From assembly GCF_000246985.2 (NCBI RefSeq), contig NC_022084.1, forward strand, positions 577,291 through 641,290: a stretch of DNA of 64,000 nt. The letters are read 5' to 3'. Made by a program: the position numbers and the translations under genes. Positions 46,861 through 58,527 of the stretch are shown one piece after another. This stretch comes from Thermococcus litoralis DSM 5473 (GTDB lineage: Archaea; Methanobacteriota_B; Thermococci; Thermococcales; Thermococcaceae). The notes beneath the pieces are model-generated. The model did not search any database. It was not told the origin of the DNA and was given only the letters and a program-made list of their open reading frames with translations. How positions within the stretch are numbered: position 1 is the first letter of the stretch; the number at the start of each line of letters is the position of its first letter.

Positions 46861-48045
46861 ATGCTTTTAGAAGCTCCGGTTTATAAAGAAATCTTTGGAG
46901 CTGTGAAGATTTACGAACTACAAAAAGTCATCAAGATGGATACGGAAACTGAAGATGTCCCTATGTTCACTGTTCAAAATCTCCCGAGAGAGGATATCTA
47001 CAAAACCATCGGAGAAATGGCAATAATCGTGCCAATGAAAAACGAAAAGCTACACTTAGTTGATGGAGTCCTCAAGGCAATACCCCACAAATCGCCAATC
47101 ATAATAGTCTCTAACAGCAAAAGAAAGGGGCCCAACAGATTCAAGCAGGAGGTAGATTTAGTAAAACACTTCTGCAATTTGACACACTCGAAAGTTATTA
47201 TGATCCACCAGAGAGACCCCGGGCTAGCAGAGGCGTTTAGAGAGACAGGGTACGAGGACATCTTAGACGAAAAAGGACTTGTGAGAAGTGGAAAAGGAGA
47301 GGGCATGCTCATAGGGATAATGCTCGCTAAGGCAATAGGAGCCAAATACGTAGGATTCGTTGATGCAGATAACTATATACCCGGAGCGGTTAATGAATAT
47401 GTCAAGGACTATGCCGCTGGATTCTTGATGAGTGAGAGTGAATACGCAATGGTAAGACTCCACTGGAGGCACAAGCCCAAAGTTAGCAGAGGAACGCTTT
47501 ATTTCAAGAAGTGGGGAAGGGTGAGTGAAATAACTAATCGCTATCTGAATCAGCTGATAAGTGAGAAGACTGCATTTGAAACCACGATAATGGTAACCGG
47601 CAATGCAGGAGAACACGCAATGACAATGAAGCTTGCAGAAATTTTACCGTTTTCAACGGGCTATTCAATAGAGCCCTATGAGATAGTGTATCTTCTTGAG
47701 CGCTTTGGTAGTTGGGAAAATGTGGAAGAGTTCCAAGATGTTTTTGACCAAGGAATAGAAATATTCCAGATAGAAACGTTAAACCCCCACTTCCACGAGG
47801 ATAAGGGGCAGGAACATGTAAAGGAGATGGTGCTGCTGTCTTTAACCACAATATACCACTCAAAACTTGCATCAGAGCGGTTGAAGAGGCAGATTTTAGA
47901 GGACCTCAGAATGCATGGAATAATAAAAGAGGATGAAGAACCGCCAAAACCAAGGGTCATGAGACCAATAAAGGACATAGACATCAAAAAGTGGATGAAA
48001 ACCCTCGAATCAAACCAAGAAACTCTCTTGAGGTTCGATTTATGA
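46861..48045 (+). CDS. mpgS: Mannosyl-3-phosphoglycerate synthase
   Basis: 394 aa, a GT55-family glycosyltransferase. It has [22 protein letters not shown] and the metal-binding region [20 protein letters not shown] (DAD motif). It joins GDP-mannose and 3-phosphoglycerate to mannosyl-3-phosphoglycerate, the first step to the compatible solute mannosylglycerate, used against salt and heat stress. First gene of a five-gene operon. Its stop overlaps the mpgP start. Confidence 0.95.
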   Translation: MLLEAPVYKEIFGAVKIYELQKVIKMDTETEDVPMFTVQNLPREDIYKTIGEMAIIVPMKNEKLHLVDGVLKAIPHKSPIIIVSNSKRKGPNRFKQEVDLVKHFCNLTHSKVIMIHQRDPGLAEAFRETGYEDILDEKGLVRSGKGEGMLIGIMLAKAIGAKYVGFVDADNYIPGAVNEYVKDYAAGFLMSESEYAMVRLHWRHKPKVSRGTLYFKKWGRVSEITNRYLNQLISEKTAFETTIMVTGNAGEHAMTMKLAEILPFSTGYSIEPYEIVYLLERFGSWENVEEFQDVFDQGIEIFQIETLNPHFHEDKGQEHVKEMVLLSLTTIYHSKLASERLKRQILEDLRMHGIIKEDEEPPKPRVMRPIKDIDIKKWMKTLESNQETLLRFDL

Positions 48046-48773
48046 AGGTAATCTTCCTGGATCTGGATAAAACTCTTATTGGAGAGGACTACTCTCCAGA
48101 ACCAGCAGCAGAGATAGTGAGTTTCCTGAAGGAAAAAGGGTTCAAAATAGTCTTTAACTCTTCAAAGACAAAGGCAGAGCAGGAGTATTACAGAAAAGCA
48201 CTCAAAGTCTCGGATCCCTTCATAGTTGAGAATGGGAGTGCAATTTACATTCCAAAAGGGTATTTCAGTTTTGAATTCCCATACAGCCGGGAAAATGAGG
48301 GTTACTATGTCATCGAACTCGGCACAAAGTATGATATCATAAAAAAAGCTTTAGATGAAATAAGCAGCCGCTTTGGGCTAAAATACTATGGGAATTCAAC
48401 AATTGAAGAGATTATCGAATTTACTGGTCTCCCAAAGGAACTTGCAGAACTCGCTGTGAAGAGAGAATATTCAGAGACAATTTTCAAATGGGCAAAAGAG
48501 GGATTCCAAAAAGAGATAGAGCAGAGAGGGCTTAAGATCACCAGAGGCAGCAGATTTTACACTGTTACCGGAGACACTGATAAGGGGAAAGCCGCAAAAA
48601 TGCTTATAGGTTTATACTCAAAGATTGGAAAAGTAGAAAGCTACGCCGTGGGGGATGGAGAAAACGATATTCCGATGCTTGAGGTTGTTGATCACCCATT
48701 TGCTATAAATCTTTCACACAAAAGAGCTAAGAACATAAAGACAATAAAAGAACTTATGGAGGTGATAGGATGA
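48042..48773 (+). CDS. mpgP: Mannosyl-3-phosphoglycerate phosphatase
   Basis: 243 aa, HAD superfamily of the Cof/MPGP type. The catalytic motif [10 protein letters not shown] starts at residue 4. [12 protein letters not shown] and [12 protein letters not shown] are motifs III and IV. It removes phosphate to give mannosylglycerate. The ATG at 48042 overlaps the mpgS stop and has GAGGT upstream; an in-frame GTG 51 bases earlier lies within mpgS and is not needed. Confidence 0.95.
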   Translation: MKVIFLDLDKTLIGEDYSPEPAAEIVSFLKEKGFKIVFNSSKTKAEQEYYRKALKVSDPFIVENGSAIYIPKGYFSFEFPYSRENEGYYVIELGTKYDIIKKALDEISSRFGLKYYGNSTIEEIIEFTGLPKELAELAVKREYSETIFKWAKEGFQKEIEQRGLKITRGSRFYTVTGDTDKGKAAKMLIGLYSKIGKVESYAVGDGENDIPMLEVVDHPFAINLSHKRAKNIKTIKELMEVIG

Positions 48774-50152
48774 AAACACTTATCCTTGCTGGAGGAAAAG
48801 GGACTAGATTATGGCCATTGAGTAGAGAGTTAATGCCAAAGCAGTTTATAAGAATTTTCGACAGTGCATCCCTCTTCCAAAAGACCGTTGAAAGAGCGTT
48901 AAAATTCTCGAAACCCAAAGAGATATTCATCGTCACAAACAAGGAATACAAGTTTAGGGTTCTAGACGACTTGAAGGAGCTCGGTATAGAAGTTCCAGAG
49001 GAGAATATTCTTCTTGAACCTGTTGGAAAAAATACTCTGCCCGCAATTTTCTGGGGAATGAGGGTTGTAGAAGAGAACTATGGGAAGTCAAAAGTTGCTG
49101 TTCTACCATCAGATCACCTGATAAAAGTTAATGAAGACTACATAAAGGCGTTTGAAAATGCCGAAAAACTTGCAGATAACTATTTCATAACATTCGGCAT
49201 TAAGCCAACAAAGCCTCACACCGGCTATGGCTACATAAAACCAGGAGAGAAACTTGAAGGGGGATACAAAGTTGAGGAGTTCAAAGAAAAGCCGGATTAC
49301 GAGACCGCAAAGCGCTATGTTGAGGAGGGCTACTACTGGAACAGCGGTATGTTCCTTTTCGATAGCTCACTGTTCATTGAAGAAGTAAAAACTCTCGCCC
49401 CAGAGGTCTACAACGCCTTTGAAGAGGCGAAAAGCATAGAAGAAGCATATGAAAAGGTTCCGGAAATTTCCGTAGACTACGGCATTATGGAAAAGACTGA
49501 CAAAGCAGCTGTGGTGCCACTAAACACTTACTGGAATGACTTGGGAAGCTTTGATGCAATATACGAGGCCTTTGAAAAAGATGAAAACGGAAATGCCATC
49601 AGAATAAGTGGATTTAAGGGAGACTATATAAACGTAGATTCAAAGGACAACCTAATAATAACGGAGAGGCTAACTGCAACAGTGGGAGTAGAAGACCTAG
49701 TGATAATAGACACCGGAGATGCCCTGCTCGTAGCTAAGAAGGGCGAAACCCAAAAGGTCAAAGAGGTCTACAAAAAGCTAGTAGAAAAAGGAGATGAGAG
49801 AGCCTTAGTACACAGGACTGCATACAGACCCTGGGGAGCCTATACAGTTCTTGAAGAGGGAGAGAGGTATAAAATAAAGCGCTTAACGGTCTTACCTGGC
49901 AAAAGACTATCCCTCCAAAGACATTATCATCGTTCAGAGCATTGGGTTGTTGTGAGGGGGAGTGCAAAGGTAAAAATCGGAGAGAAGGAGCTACTGCTAA
50001 GGCCGGGAGAGAGCACATTCATTCCCGCAGGGGTTGTCCACAGGCTCGAAAATCCGGGAAAAGTGATCCTTGAGGTCATAGAGACCCAGATCGGGGAATA
50101 TCTAGGGGAAGATGACATTGAAAGGTTCCAGGATGACTTCGGGAGAGACTGA
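48770..50152 (+). CDS. manC: Mannose-1-phosphate guanylyltransferase / mannose-6-phosphate isomerase
   Basis: 460 aa, the bifunctional type II form. The N-terminal nucleotidyltransferase has LAGGKGTRLWPLSRELMPKQF. The C-terminal cupin isomerase domain, from about residue 345, has RPWGAYTVLEEG, the metal-binding QRHYHRSEHWVVV and FIPAGVVHRLEN. It supplies GDP-mannose to MpgS. The start overlaps the mpgP stop. Confidence 0.94.
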   Translation: MKTLILAGGKGTRLWPLSRELMPKQFIRIFDSASLFQKTVERALKFSKPKEIFIVTNKEYKFRVLDDLKELGIEVPEENILLEPVGKNTLPAIFWGMRVVEENYGKSKVAVLPSDHLIKVNEDYIKAFENAEKLADNYFITFGIKPTKPHTGYGYIKPGEKLEGGYKVEEFKEKPDYETAKRYVEEGYYWNSGMFLFDSSLFIEEVKTLAPEVYNAFEEAKSIEEAYEKVPEISVDYGIMEKTDKAAVVPLNTYWNDLGSFDAIYEAFEKDENGNAIRISGFKGDYINVDSKDNLIITERLTATVGVEDLVIIDTGDALLVAKKGETQKVKEVYKKLVEKGDERALVHRTAYRPWGAYTVLEEGERYKIKRLTVLPGKRLSLQRHYHRSEHWVVVRGSAKVKIGEKELLLRPGESTFIPAGVVHRLENPGKVILEVIETQIGEYLGEDDIERFQDDFGRD

Positions 50153-50154
50153 AA

Positions 50155-50547
50155 ATGGGGAAAGAAAGCTGCAAAGACAGATGGGAAAGACTCAGCGAAA
50201 CGCTCTCCTCCCTTTCAATTAGCCTACTCGGAACTATACTCTTTGTACTTGTGATAAGCTACTTTACTCTAAAGGGACTTGGGAATGCTAAGATCACCGT
50301 CCCCATTCAAGGAGTTAATGTAGAGATAACCTACCCAGAGATGAAGCTTCCGATAGACTTCGACGCATTGTATAGGGTTATAATACTCCTCTTTGGTACG
50401 GTGTTAATTGGAATCCCTATACCCCTCCTACCTGAAAACATAAAGACACTAAAGGGAGGAATTGCACTAATTCAGGTTGCAGTCTTTACCTATGCATTCT
50501 ATTCCTTCATAGCAATCATCCTTGAGCTTATAAAAGCACTTGCGTGA
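50155..50547 (+). CDS. Small membrane protein in the mannosylglycerate operon, unknown
   Basis: 130 aa with about three membrane helices, at residues about 18-42, 68-90 and 95-125; not recognised. It starts two bases after manC and ends 10 bases before the mutase start, so it is co-transcribed. There is no clear ribosome binding site, so it is probably translated by coupling. A role in solute handling is possible but not shown. Confidence 0.7.
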   Translation: MGKESCKDRWERLSETLSSLSISLLGTILFVLVISYFTLKGLGNAKITVPIQGVNVEITYPEMKLPIDFDALYRVIILLFGTVLIGIPIPLLPENIKTLKGGIALIQVAVFTYAFYSFIAIILELIKALA

Positions 50548-50557
50548 GGTGATGGTG

Positions 50558-51931
50558 ATGGGCAAGATATTTGGGACGTTTGGAGTTAGAGGAATCGCAA
50601 ATGAAAAGATAACCCCAGAATTTGCACTCAAAATGGGAATGGCATTTGGAACGCTCTTAAAAAGGGAACAGCCTGGCAAGGAGCTCTGGGTTGTCGTAGG
50701 AAGGGACACAAGAGTTAGCGGAGAGATGCTCAAAAATGCCCTGATAAGCGGTCTTCTAAGCGTTGGAGTCAACGTCATAGATGTGGGCATAGCACCAACT
50801 CCAGCGATTCAGTTCGCATGCAAGTACTTCAAAGTCGATGGAGGGGCTGTAATAACTGCAAGCCACAATCCACCTGAATATAATGGGATAAAACTCCTTG
50901 AGCCAAATGGTCTAGGCCTCAAAAAAGAAAGAGAAGCAATTGTAGAGGAGTTATTCTTCAAAGAAGACTTTTACAGAGCTAAGTGGGACGAGATAGGTCA
51001 GCTGGTTGAGAGGGACATAATAAGGCCTTACATAGACGCAATAAAGGCGAGGGTGGATGTGGAGGCAATAAGAAAGAGAAGACCCTTTGTCGTGGTGGAT
51101 ACTTCGAATGGCGCAGGATCCTTAGTGCTCCCTTATCTCTTGAGAGAGCTCGGCTGTAAAGTTGTTAGCGTAAACGCCCATCCCGACGGACACTTCCCCG
51201 CAAGAAACCCAGAACCCAATGAAGAGAATCTCCAAGGATTCATGAAGATCGTGAAAGCACTTGGAGCGGACTTTGGAATAGCCCAAGATGGCGATGCAGA
51301 CCGATCAGTCTTCATAGACGAGAACGGAAACTTCATACAAGGAGACAAAACCTTCGCCTTAGTTGTGAAAGCAATGCTCGAAGAAAACAAGGGAGGTTTG
51401 GTCGTAACAACCGTGGCAACCTCCCACATAATAGACGAGCTCGCCAAAATCTACGGAGGAAAAGTTCTGAAGACAAAAGTTGGAGATCTAATAGTTTCGA
51501 GGGCACTGCTTGAACACAACGGTTTAGTGGGAGGAGAGGAAAACGGGGGAGTAATATTCCCAGATCACGTTTTGGGCAGAGATGGAGCTATGACCGCTGC
51601 AAAGATAGTTGAAATCTTTGCAAAAAGCGGTAAAAAGTTCAGTGAGCTTATAGACGAGCTTCCAAAGTTCTACCAAGTAAAAACCAAAAGACACGTTGAG
51701 GGGGATAGAAAAGCAATAGTGGCAAAGGTTGCGGAGATTGCAGAGAAAGAAGGGCTAAAAATTGACACTACCGATGGAACAAAGGTTCTTTTCGAAGATG
51801 GATGGGTGCTCGTAAGGGCAAGCGGAACAGAGCCAATAATAAGAATCTTTGCAGAGGCAAGAAGTGAAGAAAAGGCAAGAGAATACCTCAACGTAGGACT
51901 AAAGCTGCTGGAGGAAGCCTTAAAGGCTTAA
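50558..51931 (+). CDS. manB: Phosphomannomutase/phosphoglucomutase (alpha-D-phosphohexomutase)
   Basis: 457 aa. It starts with FGTFGVRG. The phosphoserine loop is VITASHNPPEYNGIK at about residues 92-106, the metal loop DGDADRSVF at about 245, and the phosphate-binding RASGTEPIIRIF near the end. It converts mannose-6-P and mannose-1-P, the input for ManC. I chose the ATG at 50558 (GAGGTGAT upstream). Another ATG six bases earlier is possible. Confidence 0.94.
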   Translation: MGKIFGTFGVRGIANEKITPEFALKMGMAFGTLLKREQPGKELWVVVGRDTRVSGEMLKNALISGLLSVGVNVIDVGIAPTPAIQFACKYFKVDGGAVITASHNPPEYNGIKLLEPNGLGLKKEREAIVEELFFKEDFYRAKWDEIGQLVERDIIRPYIDAIKARVDVEAIRKRRPFVVVDTSNGAGSLVLPYLLRELGCKVVSVNAHPDGHFPARNPEPNEENLQGFMKIVKALGADFGIAQDGDADRSVFIDENGNFIQGDKTFALVVKAMLEENKGGLVVTTVATSHIIDELAKIYGGKVLKTKVGDLIVSRALLEHNGLVGGEENGGVIFPDHVLGRDGAMTAAKIVEIFAKSGKKFSELIDELPKFYQVKTKRHVEGDRKAIVAKVAEIAEKEGLKIDTTDGTKVLFEDGWVLVRASGTEPIIRIFAEARSEEKAREYLNVGLKLLEEALKA

Positions 51932-52003
51932 CTTTTAAACTTTAATATGCCCACCTTTGGTTTCTTCAATCTTTAAATACCCCTAGAGATTATTCCTAAA
52001 TCA

Positions 52004-53722
52004 ATGAGAAGAGAAGAGTATGTAAAGAAGTGGGCAACTATTCTTTTCCTCTCTATACTCACGGGGGTAGTCGGTGGATTGGGGGCGGTTGTTTTCAGAA
52101 AGCTAATATTTCTCACGAGATTGCTGTTTTTTGAGATTTTACTCCCCCAAATCTCCTTCTATTACCACGGTTACAACTTCGGATATATTTTGCTTCCAGC
52201 AATAGGGAGCCTCATAGTCGCACCAATAATCAAAAATTATCCCGAATTAAAGGGAAACGGCATACCCGAGGTTATAGAGGCGGTTATATTCAAAAGAGGA
52301 GAAATAAAGGGAATACTGGCAATCTTGAAGGCATTGGTAACTTCAATTACCATCGGAAGCGGAGGAAGTGTTGGTAGAGAAGGCCCGATAGGCTTTATCG
52401 GAGCTTCATTAGCCTCAGCCTTAGCGCAGACTTTTAAACTCTCCTCGGAAATGAAAAAGCTCCTAACCACATGCGGTTTAGCTGCAGGGATAGCGGGGAC
52501 TTTTAATACTCCATTTGCCGGAGCGATGTTCGCCCTTGAAGTCGTTTACATGGGGATATTTTCAATAAACCTCGTCCCGATATTCCTATCTGCCGTGGTC
52601 GGCAATACCGTGACGTTGCTGTTCCTGGGGGAAGCTTTTGAAGTCAATATTCCCCTTCAGATTGCCCATGAACACATTGAACTTTTCTTTCTGTTCCTTA
52701 TGGGTTTACTGTTTGGGATTTTAGCTGCATATTGGGCAAAGTTTCTGTTTTGGCTCACCGATAGATTTGAAGGTATTAAAACTCCACTGTGGACAAAGCT
52801 TTTCATCGGAGGGCTAAGTGTTGGCTTTATCGGAATGTTCTTCCCCCAATACGGAATACTTGGGGTCGGCTATGAAGGGATGGAACTTGCCATTGCTGGA
52901 TTGCTCCCCCTTGCAGTCCTTATCCTTTTAGGAATTGGAAAGATGGTGGCAACATCCGTGATGATATCCTCCGGGCACAGCGGCGGCATTTTCGCTCCCA
53001 GCCTTTATATTGGTGCTCTACTTGGAGCTGCATATGGAACAATTTTAAAACTTCTTTTCCCCACCATTGGTATCAATCCAGCCGTTTATGCCCTAGCAGG
53101 CATGGCAGCGTTCTTCAGCGGACTAACTCAAGCACCAATAAACCAGATACTCATGGTGGCAGAGCTCACTAGAGGATACGCTCTTCTTCCAGGAGTTATA
53201 ACCTCCGCAACAACGAGCTTTTTAACAGCTAGGTTTATTCTCAAAGGCTCTTCGGTATATACCCTAAAGCTTGAGCGGAGGGGAATTCGCATAAAAACAG
53301 GTCGCCCTGTTGTTTTAGAGACTATCCCCGTTAGAGAGATAATGACTGTAAAGCCCATCTTTGTTTACAAATGGAATACCCTAAGGGATGTGGAGGAGCT
53401 CGTTGCAAAGACCGGCCACGACTGCTTCCCGGTTGTTGATGAAAAAATGAACGTATTGGGAATAGTGGGAATAAAAGACTTCCTAAACCTCTCCCAAAGA
53501 ATAAAAACGTTACCAATAGAGAGGTTTTTGCGCAAGGAATGCGGTGTTGGATATTTAAATGAAACAGCTCAGGATGCCTTTGAAAAACTAATGAAATACG
53601 ACCAAAACCTTCTTCCCATTGTTGAAAGTCCAAAAAACAGAAGGCTTATCGGTGTTGTAACAAAGAGGGACATCTACAAGGCATATTATAGGGCATTAAG
53701 AGAAATGTACATAGAAGAGTGA
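52004..53722 (+). CDS. CLC-family chloride channel with CBS domains
   Basis: 572 aa. The membrane part (about residues 15-420) has the CLC signatures: GNGIPEV (in place of GSGIP), GSVGREGP with the gating Glu, and GSGIFAP-like SGHSGGIFAPSLY. Two CBS domains follow (about 445-495 and 510-565). At the position that is a proton-pathway Glu in exchangers (FALEE-type), this protein has ALEVVYM, so Val replaces Glu, as in channel-type CLCs. It could move Cl- or another anion. Confidence 0.92.
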   Translation: MRREEYVKKWATILFLSILTGVVGGLGAVVFRKLIFLTRLLFFEILLPQISFYYHGYNFGYILLPAIGSLIVAPIIKNYPELKGNGIPEVIEAVIFKRGEIKGILAILKALVTSITIGSGGSVGREGPIGFIGASLASALAQTFKLSSEMKKLLTTCGLAAGIAGTFNTPFAGAMFALEVVYMGIFSINLVPIFLSAVVGNTVTLLFLGEAFEVNIPLQIAHEHIELFFLFLMGLLFGILAAYWAKFLFWLTDRFEGIKTPLWTKLFIGGLSVGFIGMFFPQYGILGVGYEGMELAIAGLLPLAVLILLGIGKMVATSVMISSGHSGGIFAPSLYIGALLGAAYGTILKLLFPTIGINPAVYALAGMAAFFSGLTQAPINQILMVAELTRGYALLPGVITSATTSFLTARFILKGSSVYTLKLERRGIRIKTGRPVVLETIPVREIMTVKPIFVYKWNTLRDVEELVAKTGHDCFPVVDEKMNVLGIVGIKDFLNLSQRIKTLPIERFLRKECGVGYLNETAQDAFEKLMKYDQNLLPIVESPKNRRLIGVVTKRDIYKAYYRALREMYIEE

Positions 53723-53723
53723 A

Positions 53724-54584
53724 TCATTTTGAAAGCATTCCAATCATGTAAAAGAGGAGTTTTGCGGCAGTTAAGGCTGTAATATCTCCAAGCTCCATTC
53801 CCGCCACTTCCATTATATCAAAACCAATGACCTCTTTGTTCTTCACCAACCATTCCAGCGCCTCTACAACCTCCCAAAACCTTAATCCACCGGCTTCTGG
53901 AGTCCCAGTTGAAGGAACCATTGAAAGATCAAAGACATCTATGTCCACAGATACATACACCGGCTCTGGAAGGTCTTTTACAACCTCTATGAACTTTTCA
54001 AGAGTGTACTCCCTTGCGTGAACCCAAGTTATGCCAGCTTTTTTGGCATATTCTACCTCTTCTTTTGTGCCACTTCTTATTCCAAACTCGGCAACCTTGA
54101 CCCGCAATTCTGAAATCCTTCTGGCAACACATGCGTGATTCCAGGGGTTATCTTCATAGCTCTCTCTTAAATCAAGGTGGGCATCGAATACCACGTAGCT
54201 TTTCGGCTTTAATGCCTTCACTGGGGCAAAAGTCATTGAGTGTTCACCGCCCAAGACTATAGGAACTGCCTTAGGGTTTATTTTCTTGATTTCTTCTATT
54301 GTCTCAATGCCTCTTTTTATTGTTTCAAGCGGATTACCCGCGACGATGGCTAAATCGCCAACGTCAGCTATCTTTACCTCTGTAAGGTCAATATCGTAAT
54401 CTAAAATATAGCTCTCCAAATTGAGCGTGGCTTGTCTTATCAGCGTAGGCCCGAACCTTGTTCCAGGTTTGTAGGAAGTTGTTCCGTCAAATGGAATGCC
54501 GAGGATTACAAAGTTAGCTTCTTCAATATTGCTCATCGGGAATTCAAGCTTTAGCGTCTCATAGGTATAGAGGAGTTCCATCAT
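53724..54584 (-). CDS. speB: Agmatinase / aminopropylagmatine ureohydrolase
   Basis: 286 aa of the arginase family. Manganese ligands are visible: GGEHSMTF, FDAHLDLR and SVDIDVFD, with the late E of the EVAGMELGD region. In Thermococcus the homologue acts on N1-aminopropylagmatine to give spermidine (known for T. kodakarensis). The start may be either of two tandem ATGs (54584 or 54581), after GGGTGA. The aIF5A gene lies just upstream on the same strand. Confidence 0.92.
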   Translation of the reverse strand: MMELLYTYETLKLEFPMSNIEEANFVILGIPFDGTTSYKPGTRFGPTLIRQATLNLESYILDYDIDLTEVKIADVGDLAIVAGNPLETIKRGIETIEEIKKINPKAVPIVLGGEHSMTFAPVKALKPKSYVVFDAHLDLRESYEDNPWNHACVARRISELRVKVAEFGIRSGTKEEVEYAKKAGITWVHAREYTLEKFIEVVKDLPEPVYVSVDIDVFDLSMVPSTGTPEAGGLRFWEVVEALEWLVKNKEVIGFDIMEVAGMELGDITALTAAKLLFYMIGMLSK

Positions 54585-54664
54585 CCTTCACCCGGAGAGG
54601 GTTTAGAATAGGGGTTAAAAAGTTTTGCAAGCCCCAGGAATCTCATAAAAATTTAAGAAAAGAA

Positions 54665-55081
54665 TCACTCGCTTTCTCCTTTGAGCTTCATTATCTTTAT
54701 TCTGCCAAGGGTCTCCCAGTATTCGACGTTAATACCCTCTCTGATCTTATCCTTGATTTCATCATCAACGCCCGTTGCTATCGGGACATCAAAGATTTCG
54801 TATGTCTCCATGTCCATGAGCTGGACTGTGTCTGGTGTGAGGGCTATTATCTGACCCGTTCTCTTGTCGATAATTGGGACATCAACTTCAGCGCTTGTTG
54901 GCTTCACAATGCTCCTAACCTTGCCGTCAAATATTCCAACGGCCTCAATTCTTGCCTTTGCTGAACCGTGCTTTCCTGGGGATGAAACCGTAATGTTGAC
55001 TATTCTGCACGGCTCGTCATCAATAAGGATGTATCTTCCGGGTTTGAGCTTACTAACCTGAACTCTGGTTTTGTCTCCCAT
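54665..55081 (-). CDS. eif5A: Translation initiation factor 5A (aIF5A)
   Basis: 138 aa. The N-terminal SH3-like domain has the modification loop [12 protein letters not shown] with the Lys that becomes (deoxy)hypusine, and an OB-fold C-terminal domain. It promotes peptide bond formation at difficult sites. The modification uses spermidine, which links it to the agmatinase-type gene after it. I chose the ATG at 55081, with GGAGGT upstream; a longer in-frame start is not supported. Confidence 0.95.
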   Translation of the reverse strand: MGDKTRVQVSKLKPGRYILIDDEPCRIVNITVSSPGKHGSAKARIEAVGIFDGKVRSIVKPTSAEVDVPIIDKRTGQIIALTPDTVQLMDMETYEIFDVPIATGVDDEIKDKIREGINVEYWETLGRIKIMKLKGESE

Positions 55082-55151
55082 TTTCCTTACCTCCCGCAAA
55101 CGTTCTTGATGTGGTTTATTTTAAGCATTTAAAAAATTTTTGAAGAAGATT

Positions 55152-56880
<1,729 letters not shown>

Positions 56881-56942
56881 ACACTCCACCTCCTTAGAAG
56901 TAGAACCAAAGGTATATAAAATGTTGTTCTGGAATTATTGTG

Positions 56943-57533
56943 ATGAGGTTAAACTTACCCAGCTTTTTAAGAAGAAGAGGGCTTCCAAAAGAATTACTGG
57001 AGAGTAAAGAGGCCAAGATAATGCATATAAGCGACACTCCGGACAATATATATCCTTTCATCCTAAACCTAATAGAAAAAAGCAGACCGGAGTATATTAT
57101 TCATACCGGAGACCTTGTGGACAACATAAAACTTGAAAGAAAGCCCGAATTAAAGGAAAGGTATGCAGAAAGGGTAAAAGAGCTATTAGATATACTTGAG
57201 AATTCCGGAGCTGAGGTATACATTGTTCCGGGAAATGAGGATAGTGAGGAAGTACTCAAAAAACTCGTCAGAAAAGCCCGAATAGTAAAGCCCGGGGAGG
57301 TCGTTAAGGTAGATGAAGTAAAGCTTGCCTTAGCACATGATCCCAGTCAGCTAAATCCTCCCAAAGATGTTGATTTCATTCTCTACGGACATAACTTCAG
57401 GAATATCAAGCATGGATTGAATGGCCTTTTAAATGTGAACTTCATCCTTTTGGGGAGTAAGAAAGTTGTTAGGGTCAAATATCCCGATGGGACAAATTTT
57501 GAACGGGGATATAAGTTAATGAGGGGATTGTGA
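56943..57533 (+). CDS. Calcineurin-like phosphoesterase, atypical
   Basis: 196 aa. It resembles the YfcE/MJ0936 family: ISDTPDN, HTGDLVDN, VPGNEDS, LAHDPSQL and YGHNFRN follow in the right order. Several metal ligands are changed: the usual SDTHG reads SDTPD and the final GHTH reads GHNF. It may be weak, or use fewer metals, or be inactive. The ATG at 56943 has no clear ribosome binding site. The next gene overlaps its stop. Confidence 0.78.
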   Translation: MRLNLPSFLRRRGLPKELLESKEAKIMHISDTPDNIYPFILNLIEKSRPEYIIHTGDLVDNIKLERKPELKERYAERVKELLDILENSGAEVYIVPGNEDSEEVLKKLVRKARIVKPGEVVKVDEVKLALAHDPSQLNPPKDVDFILYGHNFRNIKHGLNGLLNVNFILLGSKKVVRVKYPDGTNFERGYKLMRGL

Positions 57534-58525
57534 TGAGATTAATGCGTTTTGGTCCTTCAATGCTCTTTTTGAGGACATCAGATGTTGAAGGTGGCGAAAG
57601 TTTCCTAAAAAATCTTTTTGGAGTAGAAGAACTCTCAGTTGACGAGGCATGGAATCAAAGTGGAGAACTTGATACAATAATCTTTGTAACCCCTGCAGAA
57701 GAATGGAAGACAGTATTAAATCTAAAAAGGGGAGCTTTTTTGGTCAAAATGCGGAGTGACAGCGTTTTAAAGGAACTTCTAAATGCAAAAGCCCCTTTTG
57801 ACAGAGCAAACCTTGGGCCCCAGATAATTCTTCTGAGAGTGCCAAAAGAAGCTGAAAAAACTTCCGAGATAATTCCCAAAAGGTATGGAGGGATAGAAAC
57901 AAGCTTCGCCAGGGGTATTAACGAGGGCGAAGAGAGAGACACCCTTCTCTTGGTGACGGACAAGAAATTAAGCGAGCCTTTGAGCATAAGAGATATAAAA
58001 GAAGCGTTTTTGATCAGAAAAAATTTCATAGAAGTCTACAGAACCTTAAGAACTGACTTGCCAATTATACTCTTTAAACTGCTCCCGGAGGGTTGGAAAG
58101 AGATCACTATAAGAATCTATGACACCGAAAAGAGATACGAAGAGAACATAGAAAGGGTACTTCTAGTTCTTGAAGATCTCGATCTCGGCTATGTCGTAAG
58201 TGAAGGGTGGGACTGGGATTACCCAAGACCGTTCATGAGGATTAAGGTTTACAAAATAAAGCTAATAACGTGGGAAGACCCCCTTAGAATAAAGTTCCTT
58301 CTCAAAGGATTAGAGTACAGAGACTATCAGAGATTTGCAGATATAGATGTATTTGTCGAGGAAAAGAAAATTCCATGGGTAGAAGTGTCCAAGGAGTATG
58401 CATCTAAATTTGAACTCGCAAAGGCAGCAAGAGAAGAGCTCGAAAGCCTGTTAAGCGATGATACAAAGAAAAGACTGCACGAGATTGAAGATAGACTCTT
58501 AGAAGGGAAAAAACCCAATGAATGA
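57533..58525 (+). CDS. Conserved-type protein of unknown function
   Basis: 330 aa, soluble, rich in charged residues, without cysteine or recognised motif. The N-terminal half resembles an alpha/beta domain with hydrophobic strands (GAFLVKMRS, QIILLRVP, DTLLLVTDK). The C-terminal half is helical. It overlaps the stop of the phosphoesterase and is probably co-transcribed with it. Confidence 0.65.
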   Translation: MRLMRFGPSMLFLRTSDVEGGESFLKNLFGVEELSVDEAWNQSGELDTIIFVTPAEEWKTVLNLKRGAFLVKMRSDSVLKELLNAKAPFDRANLGPQIILLRVPKEAEKTSEIIPKRYGGIETSFARGINEGEERDTLLLVTDKKLSEPLSIRDIKEAFLIRKNFIEVYRTLRTDLPIILFKLLPEGWKEITIRIYDTEKRYEENIERVLLVLEDLDLGYVVSEGWDWDYPRPFMRIKVYKIKLITWEDPLRIKFLLKGLEYRDYQRFADIDVFVEEKKIPWVEVSKEYASKFELAKAAREELESLLSDDTKKRLHEIEDRLLEGKKPNE

Positions 58526-58527
58526 TT

